Shown here: positions 1 through 10,685 of the stretch, in pieces
Numbering within the stretch: position 1 is the stretch's first letter
How the letters are laid out: each line of letters starts with the position of its first letter
Source of the DNA: Hordeum vulgare subsp. vulgare
Lineage: Eukaryota; Streptophyta; Magnoliopsida; Poales; Poaceae
DNA: 64,000 nucleotides
Direction of reading: 5' to 3'
Assembly: GCF_904849725.1 (NCBI RefSeq)
Contig: NC_058518.1
Coordinates: 416,709,081-416,773,080 of the forward strand
Made by a program: the position numbers and the translations under genes
Notes under the pieces: generated by a model
Database searches by the model: none
What the model saw: the letters and a program-made list of their open reading frames with translations, nothing else
What the model was told of the DNA's origin: nothing

Positions 1-780
1 ATGATAAACATCACAATGCAATCATATAGTGACATGATATGGCCATTATCATCTTTGCTCTTTCGATCTCCATCTTCAGGCATCGCATGATCATCATCGT
101 CACCGGCGTGACACCATGATCTCCATCATCGTGTCTCCGTGAAGTCGTCACGCCAACTACTACTATCACTACTACTATGACTAACCGTTAGCAATGAAGT
201 AAAAGTAGTAAGCAAATGGCCTTGCATCTCATACAATAAATTAAGACAACTCCTATGGCTCCTGCCGGTTGTCATACTCATCGACATGCAAGTCGTGAAA
301 CCTATTACAATAACATGATCATCTCATACATCATACATGCAACATCACAACTTTGGCCATATCATATCACATGTCAAACCGTGCAAAAACAAGTTAGACG
401 TCCTCTAATTGTTGTTGCAAGTTTTACGTGGCTGATTTGGGTTTCTAGCAAGAACACCTTCTTACCTACGTGACAGCCACAACGATGATATGCCAAAGCT
501 ATTTACCCTTCGTAAGGACCCTTTTCATCAAATCCAATCCGATTAGAGTGGGAGAGACAGACACCCGCTAGCCACCTTTATGCACGTTGTGCATGTCTGT
601 CGGTGGAACCTGTCTCACGTAAGTGTACGTGTAAGGTCGGTCCAGGCCGCTTCATCCCACAATACCGCCGGAAAAGAATAAGACTAGTAGCGGCAAGCAA
701 TTGACAAATCATCGCCCACAACCTTTTGTGTTCTACTCGTGCATAGAATCTACGCATAGAAAACCTGGCTCGGATGCCAC
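1..780 (-). mobile_element. Internal 5' leader of a minus-strand LTR retrotransposon (partial)
   Basis: This stretch lies directly inside the LTR at 781-2517 and contains its primer-binding site, so it is the untranslated leader of an element read on the minus strand; the rest lies beyond the window start. No convincing gag or pol reading frame is present, only short chance frames. It includes CAT/ATC-rich simple sequence near 80-180. The family is probably BARE/WIS/Angela-related or a non-autonomous relative; that name is from memory of Triticeae repeats. Confidence 0.65.
764..779 (-). other. Primer-binding site (initiator tRNA-Met type)
   Basis: On the minus strand this reads TGGCATCCGAGCCAGG, one base inside the LTR end. 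It matches the 3' end complement of plant initiator tRNA-Met (TGGTATCAGAGCCAGG) at 14 of 16 positions. It fixes the element's orientation as minus and marks the LTR at 781-2517 as the 5' LTR. Confidence 0.75.
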
Positions 781-2517
781 TGTTGGGTAACGTAGCATAA
801 ATTCAAAAAAATTCCTACGCATATCCAGATCTTCCTATGGAGAGACCAGCAACGAGAGGGGGGGGGTGAGTGCATCTTCATACCTTTGAAGATTGCTAAG
901 CGGAAGAGTTACTAGAACGCGGTTGATGGAGTCGTACTCGCAGCTATTCAGATCGCGGTGTGATTCCGATCTAGTGCCGAACTACGGCACCTCCGCGTTC
1001 AACACACGTGCAGCCCGGTGACGTCTCCCGCACCTTGATCCAGCAAGGAGGAGGGAGAGGTTGGGGAAGATCTCCAGCAGCACGACGGCGTGGTGTCGAT
1101 GGAGAGACGAGGTCTCCTGGCAGGGCTTCGCCAAGCACCGGCAGAAAAGAGGAGAAAGAAGGGCAGGGCTGCGCCGAGGGAGAGGGAAAAGTGTGTCCCC
1201 CAATGGCCAAAAGTGCCCACTATATATAGGAGGAGGGGAGGGGGGTTGCCACCCCTAGGGTTCCCACCCTAGGTGGTGCGGCAGCCCCCCCAGATGGGAG
1301 GTGCGGTGGCCAGGGGGGAGGAGGGGTGGCGCACCCCTCTGGTGGGCCTTAGGCCCACCTGCGCTAGGGTTTCCCCCCTCTCCCCTCTTCCTGCGTCATG
1401 GGCTGAGTGGGGGGCGCACTAGCCCACCTAGCCTCCCCGGGTCGTTGCCCCCTTTCGGTGGACCCCCGGGGCCACCTCCGGTGGTCCCGGTACGTTACTG
1501 GTGATGCCCGAAACACTTCCGGTGTCCGAAACCATCCGTCCTATATATCATTCTTTACCTCCAGACCATTCCGGAGCTCCTCTTGACGTCCGGGATCTCA
1601 TACGGGACTCCGAACAACTTTAAATAACCTCGTATAACAATTTCCTATAACCCTAGCGTCATCGAACCTTAAGTGTGTAGACCCTACGGGTTCGGGAGAT
1701 AGGTAGACATGACCGAGACAGCTCTCTGGCCAATAACCATCAGCGGGGTCTGGATACCCATTGTGGCTCCCACTTGCTCCACGATGATCTCATCGAATGA
1801 ACCACGATGCCAAGGATTCAATCAATCCCGTATACAATTCCCTTTGTCTGTCGGTATAGAACTTGCCCGAGATTCGATCGTCGGTATACCTATACCTTGT
1901 TCAATCTCATTACCGGTTAGTCTCTTTACTCGTTCCGTAGCACGTCATCGTGTGACTAACTCCTTAGTCACATTGAGCTCATGATGATGTTCTACCGAGT
2001 GGGCCCAGAGATACCTCTCCGTCATACGGAGTGACAAATCCTGATCTCGATTCGTACCAACCCAACAGACACTTTCAGAGGTACCCGTAGTGCACCTTTA
2101 TAGTCACCCAGTTACGTTGTGACGTTTGATACACCCAAAGCACTCCTACGGTATCCGGGAGTTGCACAATCTCACGGTCGAAGGAAAAGACACTTGACAT
2201 TAGAAAAGTTTTAGCATACGAACAATACGATCTAGTGCTACGCTTAGGATTGAGTCTTGTCCATCACATCATTCTCCCAATGATGTGATCCCGTTATCAA
2301 TGACATCCAATGCACATGACCAGGAAACCATGATCATCTATTGACTAACGAGCTAGCCAACTAGAGGCTTGCTAGGGACACATTGTGATCTATTTATTCA
2401 CACATGTATTACTGTTTCCTGTTAATACAATTATAACATGAACAATAGACGGTTATCATGAACAAGGAAATATGATAATAACCATTTTATTATTGACTCT
2501 AGGGCATATTTCCAACA
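781..2517 (-). mobile_element. 5' LTR of BARE/WIS/Angela-like retrotransposon
   Basis: The LTR runs on the minus strand from TGTTGGAAATATGCCC at 2517 to a terminal CA next to the primer site, with TG..CA ends and about 1.74 kb length. The start sequence and the many blocks shared with the LTRs at 41291-43114 and 62919-64000 (for example the 'accttaagtgtg...agaccct' and 'cgagattcgatcgtc' blocks) place all three in one superfamily. The opposite LTR is outside the window, so the target duplication (candidate CTTGG at 2518-2522) cannot be checked. Transcription from this LTR would run away from the P450 gene. Confidence 0.75.
1221..1228 (-). promoter_or_regulatory. Candidate TATA box of the LTR promoter
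   Basis: TATATATA lies at the boundary between the LTR's U3-like part and its GC-rich downstream part. The same octamer sits at the matching place in the LTRs at 41755-41762 and 63384-63391, which supports a functional retroelement promoter. Confidence 0.45.
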
Positions 2518-2869
2518 CTTGGTCCATTTAGCAACTTTTCCGTTATCGTCACCAACAACCGTCGAGGAGTTCAACTTGCCTCGTGTTGAGCTCCTCGTCG
2601 GAAGTCGGTACGCGATATGGAGCTGGATTTGACGAAGCTGCCCAACTTCCAAAGCAAACCTACATGTACATATCTAAGGGCAATATCGTCCTTTTTGGAG
2701 CGAGTAAGTGCAGGTCGAAGCGTTTGGCAAAACGAGAAATGACATGGTGTGTCTATCAGCTCAGCCGCAAATTCTCGAAGCTCCATCCTGGTGGTGGCAA
2801 ATCTGCCAAGTCAGGTGTTGAGAGTGGCAAATATCTGAACTTCTCCCAAGAAGCTCCAAGCAGTAAGCA
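2518..2869 (+). promoter_or_regulatory. Shortened upstream region of the first P450 gene
   Basis: Only 352 bases separate the retrotransposon LTR from the P450 start codon. I see no clear TATA box. The last bases before the ATG (CCAAGCAGTAAGCA) resemble those before the second P450 gene (CCAAGCAGTGAACA), so the 5' untranslated leader is conserved while the sequence further up is not. Confidence 0.4.
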
Positions 2870-5800
2870 ATGGGCGCCCTCGCCGCCCTTCTCATCGCAG
2901 CCCTGCTCGCCGCGCTCGCGTACCTTCTCTACTTACTCCGCTCCCTCGTGTGGGTTCCGCACCGCCTGGAGCGCCGCCTCCGCCGGCAGGGCATCCGGGG
3001 GCCCCCGCGCAGCTTGCTCGACGGCAACGCGGCCGAGTACGGCGCCCTGATCGCCGCCCATTCAGCGCCACTGGCCTCCTTCCACCACGCCTTCATCAGC
3101 CGCGCCGCGCCGGAATACCGCGAGTGGCCGGCGCAGTATGGCCGCCCGTTCGTGTTCTGGTTCGGGCCCCGGCCACGGCTGGTGGTGTCCAGCCCGGAGG
3201 TCGCGAAGGCCGTGCTGACCGACTCGTCCGGGACCTTCGGAAAGGGTTCCGGAAGCAGCGTCAACCCACTCTCTCGGCAGCTCCTCGGCGAGGGGCTGGT
3301 GGGGCTCACCGGGAAGAAGTGGGCGCACCACCGCCGTGTTATCTCGCCGGCGTTCAACATGGAGAGAATCAAGGTGAGAAGGCGTTTCCTGAATATGAAT
3401 TAAAACATAAATAATTTATCTTCGGAAAACTTTGTGTTTCATCTGATCGATTTCTTCCTCCCGTAAACCACCTCCGCTTTGCGCCGCGTGTCTCAGTGAA
3501 GCCCGCTCCTTCCCCAGCCTTATCTAAGCTCCCACGGCTAGCGCACCATCATGATTGCTAGGAGACATGAGGGATTGCCGTCGATGGTCACATGATGCCC
3601 ACTCTGCCCAACGGCCACAGCAATTGCCCTTCGCGGCCACCTCATGCTGCAATAAGCATCACCGGCATTCGATGGTGGTGTTGCGATGGGCCGACGATGC
3701 TGCAATGAAGCATGACCGCTGCCGCGGCGGACCTCTTGAATCATGGTCGGAGCCCCGATGGACCGTCAGTACTGCGTTGGAGCACATCCGGGCTAGTGTC
3801 AAGGCTGTAGTGAAGCATGGCCAGAGCTGCGACGGGCTGTCGACGCTGCGTTGGAGCATTGTTGCCCCTGTGTCGAGGCTGCAGTGAAGCATGGCCGTAG
3901 CTGCGACGGGTTACCGACGCTGCATCGGAGCATCATCGTGTTGGTGTTGACGCTGCAATGAAGGATGTCCGGGTCTGCAACGGGCCATTGGTGCTATGTT
4001 GGAGCACCACCACTCTGATATTGACGCTGATTAGTCAACACATGCGTGCTCAGTAGCATAGGCGGACAGACTACCCTAGAAAAGAAAAGAAAAAGACTCT
4101 CATACCATCCATCCCCACGTAGTTTTAAAATTTAAAATCATGATAGATATCCAACAAAAACTTTTCGACATTTTCGGCAACTTATGTCCCTTAATGGAAA
4201 ACCACGACACGAGAGTTGCTTTTCAATAGCACTAAAGTTGTCTCAGTATCACCCAAAGTTGCCAAAAAAAAAGGATTGTCGAAATCTATCCATATGGATC
4301 TAGTTTTGAAGAGCTGGTCACGAGAAACCTAACAGTGAAAATAAATCGTTGTTCTGACACCCGGTTTAAAAGTTATAGTGTTTAAAAAAAAATGAGACAG
4401 AACAAAATGGAATGACATCACCACATGCATGCATGCACTCAACCACTGGTACGGCTGAGACTACCCTAGTATGCTGCCCACTTTCACCACTAGTACCACG
4501 ACGTCCCTACAGTCACGTGTACGTATCGGACGGCTGCGCGATGCACTCGTTTCAGTAAAATAGTGCAGTAAGTATTTGGATTGATTTAAAGTTTTTTTTA
4601 TCAATTCGACTAAGTAGGTGGGTTTTTTTAGAAAAAAAATCAGATTACAGCACCATCCATGAGGCAAAAAAACCTTTCTGTGCTCCGGTCGTCTAGATGC
4701 CATTATAAAAAGGACTTTGTCCTTCAACCTTTGCAAGATAAACCAAATACAAAGCCATCGCATGCATGCATGAATAATGTACACAAGAGACGAGACTCAT
4801 TTTTGAATTTCTTGTAGGGTTGGATCCCAGAAATAACAGCTATCACCTCATCCATGCTGGATTCATGGGAAGTTCAAGGAGATACCCGCGTTGAGTTTGA
4901 GATTGATGTAAATAAAGAATTCCACACTTTGAGTGCGGATGTCATTTCTTGTATGGCCTTTGGAAGTAGCTACGAGGAAGGAAAGCGGATTTTTAAATTG
5001 CAAGAAGAACAGGTACAACTTGTCCTCCTTGCAATGAGAACCTTCTACTTTCCTGGATTCAGGTGAGTTTGACGAATTTGAACCATTTATTCTCTATCAG
5101 TAATCATATAGTTTAGAAAAGATTGTGAGCTCTTTCAGTCTTAGGTTTGTGCCAACAAAGAAGAACCGGAGAAGGCATAGCCTAAACAAGGAAATCCAAA
5201 ATTCTTTGCGCCGATTGATTGAGATAAATAAAAAAAAGTGTGAAGATACCAAAAATTTGCTGGGCTTGATGCTATCAGCCAGCAAAACTGACAATGAGTT
5301 TAAAATGGGCATCAAAGAAATCATTGATGAGTGCAAGACATTTTACTTTGCCGGTAAAGAAACAACTGGAAATTTGTTGACATGGGCAACACTTCTGCTG
5401 GCATTGCATAAAGAATGGCAGCACAAGGCCCGAGATGAAGTCCTGCAAGTGTGTGGCAAGAGCGAGCACCCAAATGAGGAAACCGTTAGCAGCCTCAAAA
5501 TTGTGAGCCCTATTTATTTGAATGACTACAGACTTCAATATTCTTGTTCTTGATGATGATATTTCCTTGTCGGCGATGTTGGCATTGTTTCAGGTAAATA
5601 TGGTGTTGAAGGAGACCCTCAGGCTGTATCCTCCAGCTCTCTTCATCAACAGGACAGTCACTAGGGACGTGAAGCTGGGCAAACTCGACATCCCTGCCGG
5701 CACGCAGCTCAATCTGCCTATTATTGACCTGCACCATGATGTCGACATATGGGGAGCTAATGCGGAGGAGTTTGATCCGTCGAGGTTTGCAGATGGCAAG

Positions 5801-6010
5801 AGCCATCACCTTGGTGCATACTTCCCCTTTGGGATTGGCCCTGCCATCTGTGTTGGGCAGAATCTCGCGATTGTTGAGGCAAAGATGGCGCTTGCAATGC
5901 TCCTCCAGCGGTTTGCGTTTGATGTCTCGCCGTCCTATGTTCATGCGCCCATGATGGCGATGACCCTCCATCCCCAGTATGGTGCTCAACTTCTTGTCCA
6001 CAAGATCTGA
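2870..6010 (+). CDS. Cytochrome P450, CYP72 clan (intact tandem copy)
   Basis: Four exons are inferred at 2870-3373, 4818-5062, 5145-5502 and 5594-6010, all with GT-AG introns and compatible phases, giving 507 residues, normal for the family. Visible landmarks: hydrophobic N-terminal anchor (residues 1-28), GIRGPP hinge (41-46), C-helix WAHHR (151-155), I-helix AGKETT (319-324), K-helix ExxR (E376-R379), PERF-like FDPSRF (429-434), and heme loop [10 protein letters not shown] (448-457) with Cys455 as ligand. The product should be an ER-anchored monooxygenase using NADPH-P450 reductase; CYP72-clan enzymes act on fatty acids, hormones and isoprenoids, but the substrate cannot be read here. It resembles CYP709/CYP721/CYP72A proteins; I do not assign a subfamily. 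Oddity: the heme loop has Ala453 where nearly all P450s have Arg. Intron 1 (1,444 bp) holds a minisatellite. Confidence 0.88.
3640..4035. repeat. Degenerate GC-rich minisatellite in P450 intron 1
   Basis: The unit (GCAGTGAAGCATGGCC..GCTGCGACGGG..) recurs at about 3702, 3807, 3881 and 3955, with a 74-bp spacing for the last three. It is absent from the shorter intron 1 of the neighbouring P450 copy, so it arose or arrived after the duplication. Confidence 0.6.
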
Positions 6011-6062
6011 GCCTTGTGTGGTGCCTGACTTATATGGAATTAGGAGGCGTGACAGCAAGGTA

Positions 6063-6155
6063 CTCCCTCCGTCTCAAAATAAGTGTCTCAACCTTAATAT
6101 AACTTTGTATTAAAGCTGATAAAAAATTAAGACACTTATTTTAGGACGGAGAAAG
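6063..6155. mobile_element. Stowaway (Tc1/mariner) MITE
   Basis: A 93-bp element begins CTCCCTCCGTCTCAAAATAA and ends in the imperfect inverse (TTATTTTAGGACGGAGAAAG), flanked by TA dinucleotides at 6061-6062 and 6156-6157. Terminal inverted repeats and TA duplication are diagnostic of Stowaway. It lies about 50 bp past the P450 stop codon, probably in the 3' untranslated region. Confidence 0.85.
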
Positions 6156-6433
6156 TATATGTGAACGCGATGTCTCCGTGTCTCCTGCATCCGTGTGGAT
6201 TTTGAGCGATTTGTAATAAGAGGTTGCTAACTTGTCTGAAGTTTGTCCTGAAAATGTGTATAGAAATTGTAACATCTCGAAGGCCAGTGTGTATAGAAAC
6301 TGTATGCTTCGCGACAGTAAATCAGTCATAGTCCTCTGCATTTCTTCTATCACCTAGTTTCTACATAAATCAGTTTTTACTAGCGGAGGGGGAACAGGAG
6401 CAGCAAAAGAGCAATTCTGAAGATGGTCGGCTT
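6156..6433 (+). other. Downstream region of first P450 gene
   Basis: AT-rich sequence with no reading frame of note. A weak plant polyadenylation-type AATAAG occurs near 6214, so the transcript probably ends here. Confidence 0.3.
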
Positions 6434-6854
6434 AGAGCATCTACAGCCCCAACTAACAAATCTAGTCCCTCAAATGATGGCGGACGTGATCGGACATATA
6501 CAGACACTGACCAATCATTCCTTAATTTTTTTACTTTCATGACCATGTCTTTTATCTTTTTCTTATACGTCCGATCACATGCATGTAATTAATGAAGATA
6601 AAGTAAAAGTAAAATGGCTAAATTTTATGTAATGGATACAAGACCATTGACCGGACATGCTGGGATGCACCTCATACAGGAGTACTAATCTTATATATAA
6701 GTGTAATATAAGGGGTGTACAATAGTCCAGACATTTAAGAAACTATTATGACGGATCTGATCAGGTTGAGTCAACTTTTTTTGTTTTTTCTTTTATTCGG
6801 TCAATGGTTCCGTGTCCATTTCGTCCATATAGGAAGTCCGAATGTAGATGCTGT
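6434..6854. mobile_element. Candidate DNA-transposon MITE between the P450 genes
   Basis: The segment is bounded by AGCATCTACAG near 6436 and its approximate inverse TGTAGATGCT near 6843-6852, enclosing about 420 AT-rich bases without genes. Grass MITEs with GAGCATCT-type ends are common, but I cannot define a target duplication, so the family is left open. Confidence 0.35.
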
Positions 6855-6923
6855 ATTGCTTAGCAATAAAAGTTCATAGAACTTATGTTTCTAGATTTGT
6901 GCAACAGCCCAGTACCGCGAACG

Positions 6924-6933
6924 AATAAATAAA
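6924..6933 (+). promoter_or_regulatory. Candidate TATA-like box of second P450 copy
   Basis: AATAAATAAA lies about 90 bases before the start codon, followed by a pyrimidine patch (CTTCTTCTTCTTCTCC near 6973-6988) typical of plant core promoters. There is no equivalent in front of the first copy. Confidence 0.35.
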
Positions 6934-9110
6934 GCGAGCAGAAACAATGGCGGCTTGGACGGAGTCAACCTTCCTTCTTCTTCTTCTTCTCCGTATTCTA
7001 GGAATCGCCAAGCAGTGAACAATGGGCACCCCTGCCGCCCTCCTCCTAGCCGTGCCACTCGCCGCGCTCGCGTACGTGCTTCGCGTGCTCCGCATCCTCG
7101 TGTGGGTCCCGCGCCGCCTGGAGCGCCACCTGCGCCGGCCGGGCATCCGGGGGCCTCCACGCAGCCTCATCTCCGGAAACGGGGCCGACTACGGCGCCCT
7201 TCTCGCCGCCGCCCAGTCCAAGCCGCTTGCCTCCTTCCACCACGCCATCGTCGGCCGCGCCGCGCCGCAGTACCGCGAGTGGGCGGCGCGGTACGGCCGC
7301 CCGTTCGTGTTCTGGCTCGGGCCCCGGCCGCAGCTGGTGGTCTCCGGCCCGGAAGTCGCTAAGGCCGTGCTGACCGACTCCACGGGGGCCTTTGAGAAGG
7401 GCTCCACCGGCAGCGGCAACAACCCGCAGTCTCGGCAGCTCATCGGCGAGGGGCTGGTGGGGCTCACCGGGGAGAAGTGGGCGCACCACCGCCGTGTGAT
7501 CTCGCCCGCCTTCAACATGGAGAGGGTCAAGGTGAGGAGGCGCTTCCTGAATTCGAATTGAAACATTAAATTGGCGATTTTGCTTGTAAATCATACTAAA
7601 TTATACTACTAGCAACCTACCTAGCAGAAAACTATAAAGTGTAAGCAAGAAACAAGATCCTCGGATGTACTATATGTCTTGCTAAAATCCTTGTTGCTGT
7701 TAAACTTTTATACTGAATGCTACCACAATTGGGAACTTTTCTCATGGGGCTAATGAAATAATCCAAATCTTTTCCCAGAGCCCTTTAGCATTCTGCGGTA
7801 ACTTTCCAAATCCATTTTCAGTGAAATCAGGGTATCTTTTAACCCTTGACAGAACTATTGCTCTTTTCACTGGTTTGAATTTGATGTTATTAGTGAAGAG
7901 GTCGCGTGCACACTTATTTCAAACAATTCCTTTCTGAAAATGGCATTCTTTCAGCTAACTGTGATTTGACTTCCATCAAGTGTCTATCAATACTTGGAAT
8001 GCAATTTATCTGAGTTGCTTAGCAAATATGAAATGGTTGTATATTGGTTGGTAACATTTGTTGTTGAAATTAAACCATTTGCATGACTAGTTATTTCATG
8101 CACAAATTGTTGCTGGCAGAAGCTACTGGAGTAGTTCATGATCTGTGGTTTCATTGGTCCTTTATTTATTTCTTGATACTCGATGTTTGTTGTTACTATT
8201 GACATGTTATTCATGTGATCAACACTTGTCTTCTAAATAACGTCATTAGTAAAATATCGTTTACCATTAAACTCATTCCGGATTCTTTGTAGGGCTGGAT
8301 ACCAGAAATGTCAGCAATGGCCTCATCCATGCTGGATAAATGGGAAGTCCAAGGAGGAACCCGCACTGAGTTTGAGATTGATGCAAGTAAAGAATTCCAA
8401 ACTTTGAGTTCTGATGTCATCTCATGTGTGGCATTTGGAAGTAGCTACGAGGAAGGAAAGCGAGTTTTTCAATTGCAAGAAGAACAAATAAAACTTGCCC
8501 TCCTTGCAATGAGAACCTTCTACTTTCCTGGCTTCAGGTGAGATTAACTCATAGACTCCATTTGGGTCACAATTTCCTCTATCAAAAAACAATTAGTTTT
8601 CCCTACTTGTTCTTTTACTTTAAAATTATAAAAAAAGTTTGCTTCGGCCATTCATGCTCTTCAAATAGACTTTGCAGTTAAGGGAAAAAGTACATGACCT
8701 ATTTACTTCTTAGGTTTGTACCGACAAAGAAGAACGGAAGAAGGAATAGCCTAAAGCAGGAAATCCGAAATTCTCTGAGGAAATTGATTGAGACCAATGG
8801 AAGGAAGTGTGAGGACTCTAAAAATTTGCTTGGCTTGATGCTATCAGCCAGCAAAACGGACAACGGATTTAAAATGGGAATCGAGGAGATCATTGATGAG
8901 TGTAAGACATTTTACTTTGCCGGTAAAGAAACAACCGCAAATCTGTTAACATGGGCAACACTTCTACTGGCATTGGATAAAGAATGGCAAGACAAAGCAC
9001 GCGATGAAGTCTATCAAGTATGTGGCAAGCACAAGCACCCAAACGCGGAAAACCTGAGCAACCTCAAAATTGTGAGGCCCATTTACTTGAATGAATACTA
9101 CAACCTTCTA

Positions 9111-9200
9111 CTCCCTCCGTTCCTAAATATAAGTCTTTTTAGAGGTTGCACTAAAAGACTACATACGGATGTATATAGACATACTTTAGAGTATAGATTC
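9111..9200. mobile_element. 5' half of a Stowaway MITE (Athos-like)
   Basis: Starts CTCCCTCCGTTCCTAAATAT directly after TA (9109-9110) and continues through the usual internal sequence with ACTACATACGGATG. The second terminal repeat is absent; the element stops at GATTC where LINE-like sequence begins. The name Athos is from memory. Confidence 0.65.
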
Positions 9201-9372
9201 CGTGGGATATAGTCGGTTTTTCGGCGGTCTGAGCGCCATGTAACTCTTTTTTTTTGTTTCTTGAATTATCTCGCTTTTCTGTATTGCTCCAGACTATTTC
9301 GTTTAGTAATAAAATGACTATATGCATCACTCGATGCAGAGGCCGGGGCAACGCCTCCTTTTCGAAAAAAAA
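9201..9372 (+). mobile_element. LINE 3' end with A tract
   Basis: The segment ends GATGCAGAGGCCGGGGCAAC..TTTTCG followed by nine to ten A residues, the typical 3' terminus of Triticeae LINEs, and abuts P450 exon sequence at 9373. Only the 3' end is present, as expected for 5'-truncated target-primed insertion. Family recognition is from memory. Confidence 0.6.
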
Positions 9373-9732
9373 AGGACGGCCACCAAGGATGTGAAGCTGG
9401 GCAAACTTGACATCCCTGCCGGCATGCAGGTCAATCTGCCCCTTGTTGACATTCACCATGATGTCGACATCTGGGGCGCTAGTGCGGAGGAGTTCGATCC
9501 ATCAAGGTTTGCAGATGGCAAGAGCTATCACCTAGGCGCGTACTTCCCCTTTGGGATTGGCCCTGCCATCTGTGTTGGCCAAAATCTCACGATGGTTGAG
9601 GCAAAGCTGGTGATTGCAATGGTCCTCCAGCGATTTGTGCTTGATGTCTCGCCATCCTATGTTCATGCGCCGATGATGGTGATGACCCTCCAACCCAAGT
9701 ACGGTGCTCAAGTTCTTGTCCGCAAGATCTAA

Positions 9733-10334
9733 ACCTACCATGGCGTTGGCTATGGACAACAGTGTATATGTTATGTCTCTGTATCTCCTGTAACCGTGTG
9801 GATTGGGAGCAACTTGGAAGAGGAGGCTCTCAATTTGTCTGAATTCTGCCTTGGAAGCGTGCGTTTCATATTCCCCTGCTCTGTTGTATCATGTAATTAT
9901 CCACCGAAATAAGTTCATGTTGTTCTTCGATTAAAAAATTATGTACAAGTTGTTACACCTAATCGACTGGTCCACAGTTGTGGATGAGAAGTTTGAGCCA
10001 TCCCAATTTTTGGAGCATCACAAGAGCAAATCTGAAGATCATCAGATTCAGTTAACCACATCAAATCTTCCTGCCATTTCATCATTTCTCCTTCTAGTTT
10101 AGCCCCCTCTCCTACGACGGGTTCCGCACAACGGGAGCATTGCTCAATGCTCCCCACCTCCCTCGGTCCTTGACAAAAACACCGGACGGGGGAGGCCCCG
10201 GGAACGCGCGCCGTCGGAGATTGACCAAAAAGAATCAATGCAAGAGACCCACACGTACATCTTGAGTTCTTGACACGCCCTTTCTTCTTCGTTTGCTGAG
10301 TCCGTGGCCTGCTCGTTGGATTTGTCGCGCGTGG
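9733..10334. other. Convergent intergenic region between P450 copy and PNRC-like gene
   Basis: The first 200 bases correspond to the 3' untranslated region of the P450 copy (similar in part to the region after 6010; AATAAG near 9907). The rest would be the 3' side of the minus-strand gene. No further coding sequence is evident. Confidence 0.4.
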
Positions 10335-10685
10335 TTAGTTCGTCGGCCGCTCGAGGCCCAGCAGCCGCCGGAGCTCCCGGGTGGCCGAGTCGTCCACGGT
10401 GGCCGGGGCTGCCGTCTTGGAGTTGCTGAAGCGCGGCAGCGGCAGCGCCCGCGGCGACGGCGACATGGCGCCGAACGCAGGCCCGGCATACGCGGCGTCC
10501 GCGGTGTCGGCCGCCACCTTGACTCGCATCTGTTGCGGCAGGGGCGACGCCGCCTGGCCGCGCCGGGCGGAGCCGCGGCGCGTCCTCGCGGCCGGGCGCG
10601 GGGACCGCCTGGAGCCGGCGTGGGCGTGGGCGTGGTGGCGGACGCGGGACAGGCAGTCGTGCGGCCGGAGCACCTCCGTTCCCAT
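10335..10685 (-). CDS. PNRC/Edc1-like decapping-activator motif protein
   Basis: A single 116-residue frame without introns. Residues 66-71 read YAGPAF and 75-86 read SPSPRALPLPRF. These match the bipartite short motif of yeast Edc1/Edc2 and animal PNRC2: the YAG..F element activates Dcp2 and the proline-rich LPxP element binds the Dcp1 EVH1 domain. The C terminus (98-112, DDSATRELRRLLGLE) is a short amphipathic helix that I recall from plant homologues, which also start MGTEVLRPxDCL as here (1-12). The middle is basic and low in complexity, so the protein should be mostly disordered. By analogy it would act in cytoplasmic mRNA decapping; this is inference. The start is chosen because the conserved N terminus begins at it; longer frames in the same GC-rich block lack these motifs. 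A TATA box lies about 230 bp upstream. Confidence 0.72.
   Translation of the reverse strand: MGTEVLRPHDCLSRVRHHAHAHAGSRRSPRPAARTRRGSARRGQAASPLPQQMRVKVAADTADAAYAGPAFGAMSPSPRALPLPRFSNSKTAAPATVDDSATRELRRLLGLERPTN

Larger units (their letters stand above)
7022..9732 (+). pseudogene. Tandem CYP72-clan P450 copy, last exon broken
   Basis: Exons at 7022-7531, 8293-8537 and 8714-9071 are intact, keep the intron positions of the upstream gene and read as a close paralogue (hydrophobic anchor, WAHHR, AGKETT). The last exon is damaged: sequence matching the upstream gene resumes only at 9373, so the intron's 3' end with its acceptor and the first 19 codons, including K-helix ExxR, are missing. In their place are a half Stowaway element (9111-9200) and a LINE-type 3' end with an A tract (9201-9372). 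The surviving part still encodes the PERF region and the heme loop [10 protein letters not shown], with the same Ala in place of Arg. Without ExxR a P450 does not fold with heme, so this copy is very probably non-functional. A rescued splice form is conceivable but would still lack ExxR. Confidence 0.82.

Noticed and set aside
2583..3414. Alternative frames over P450 exon 1, both strands
   Set aside because: They overlap an exon with clear P450 homology and run past its splice donor; they have no independent evidence.
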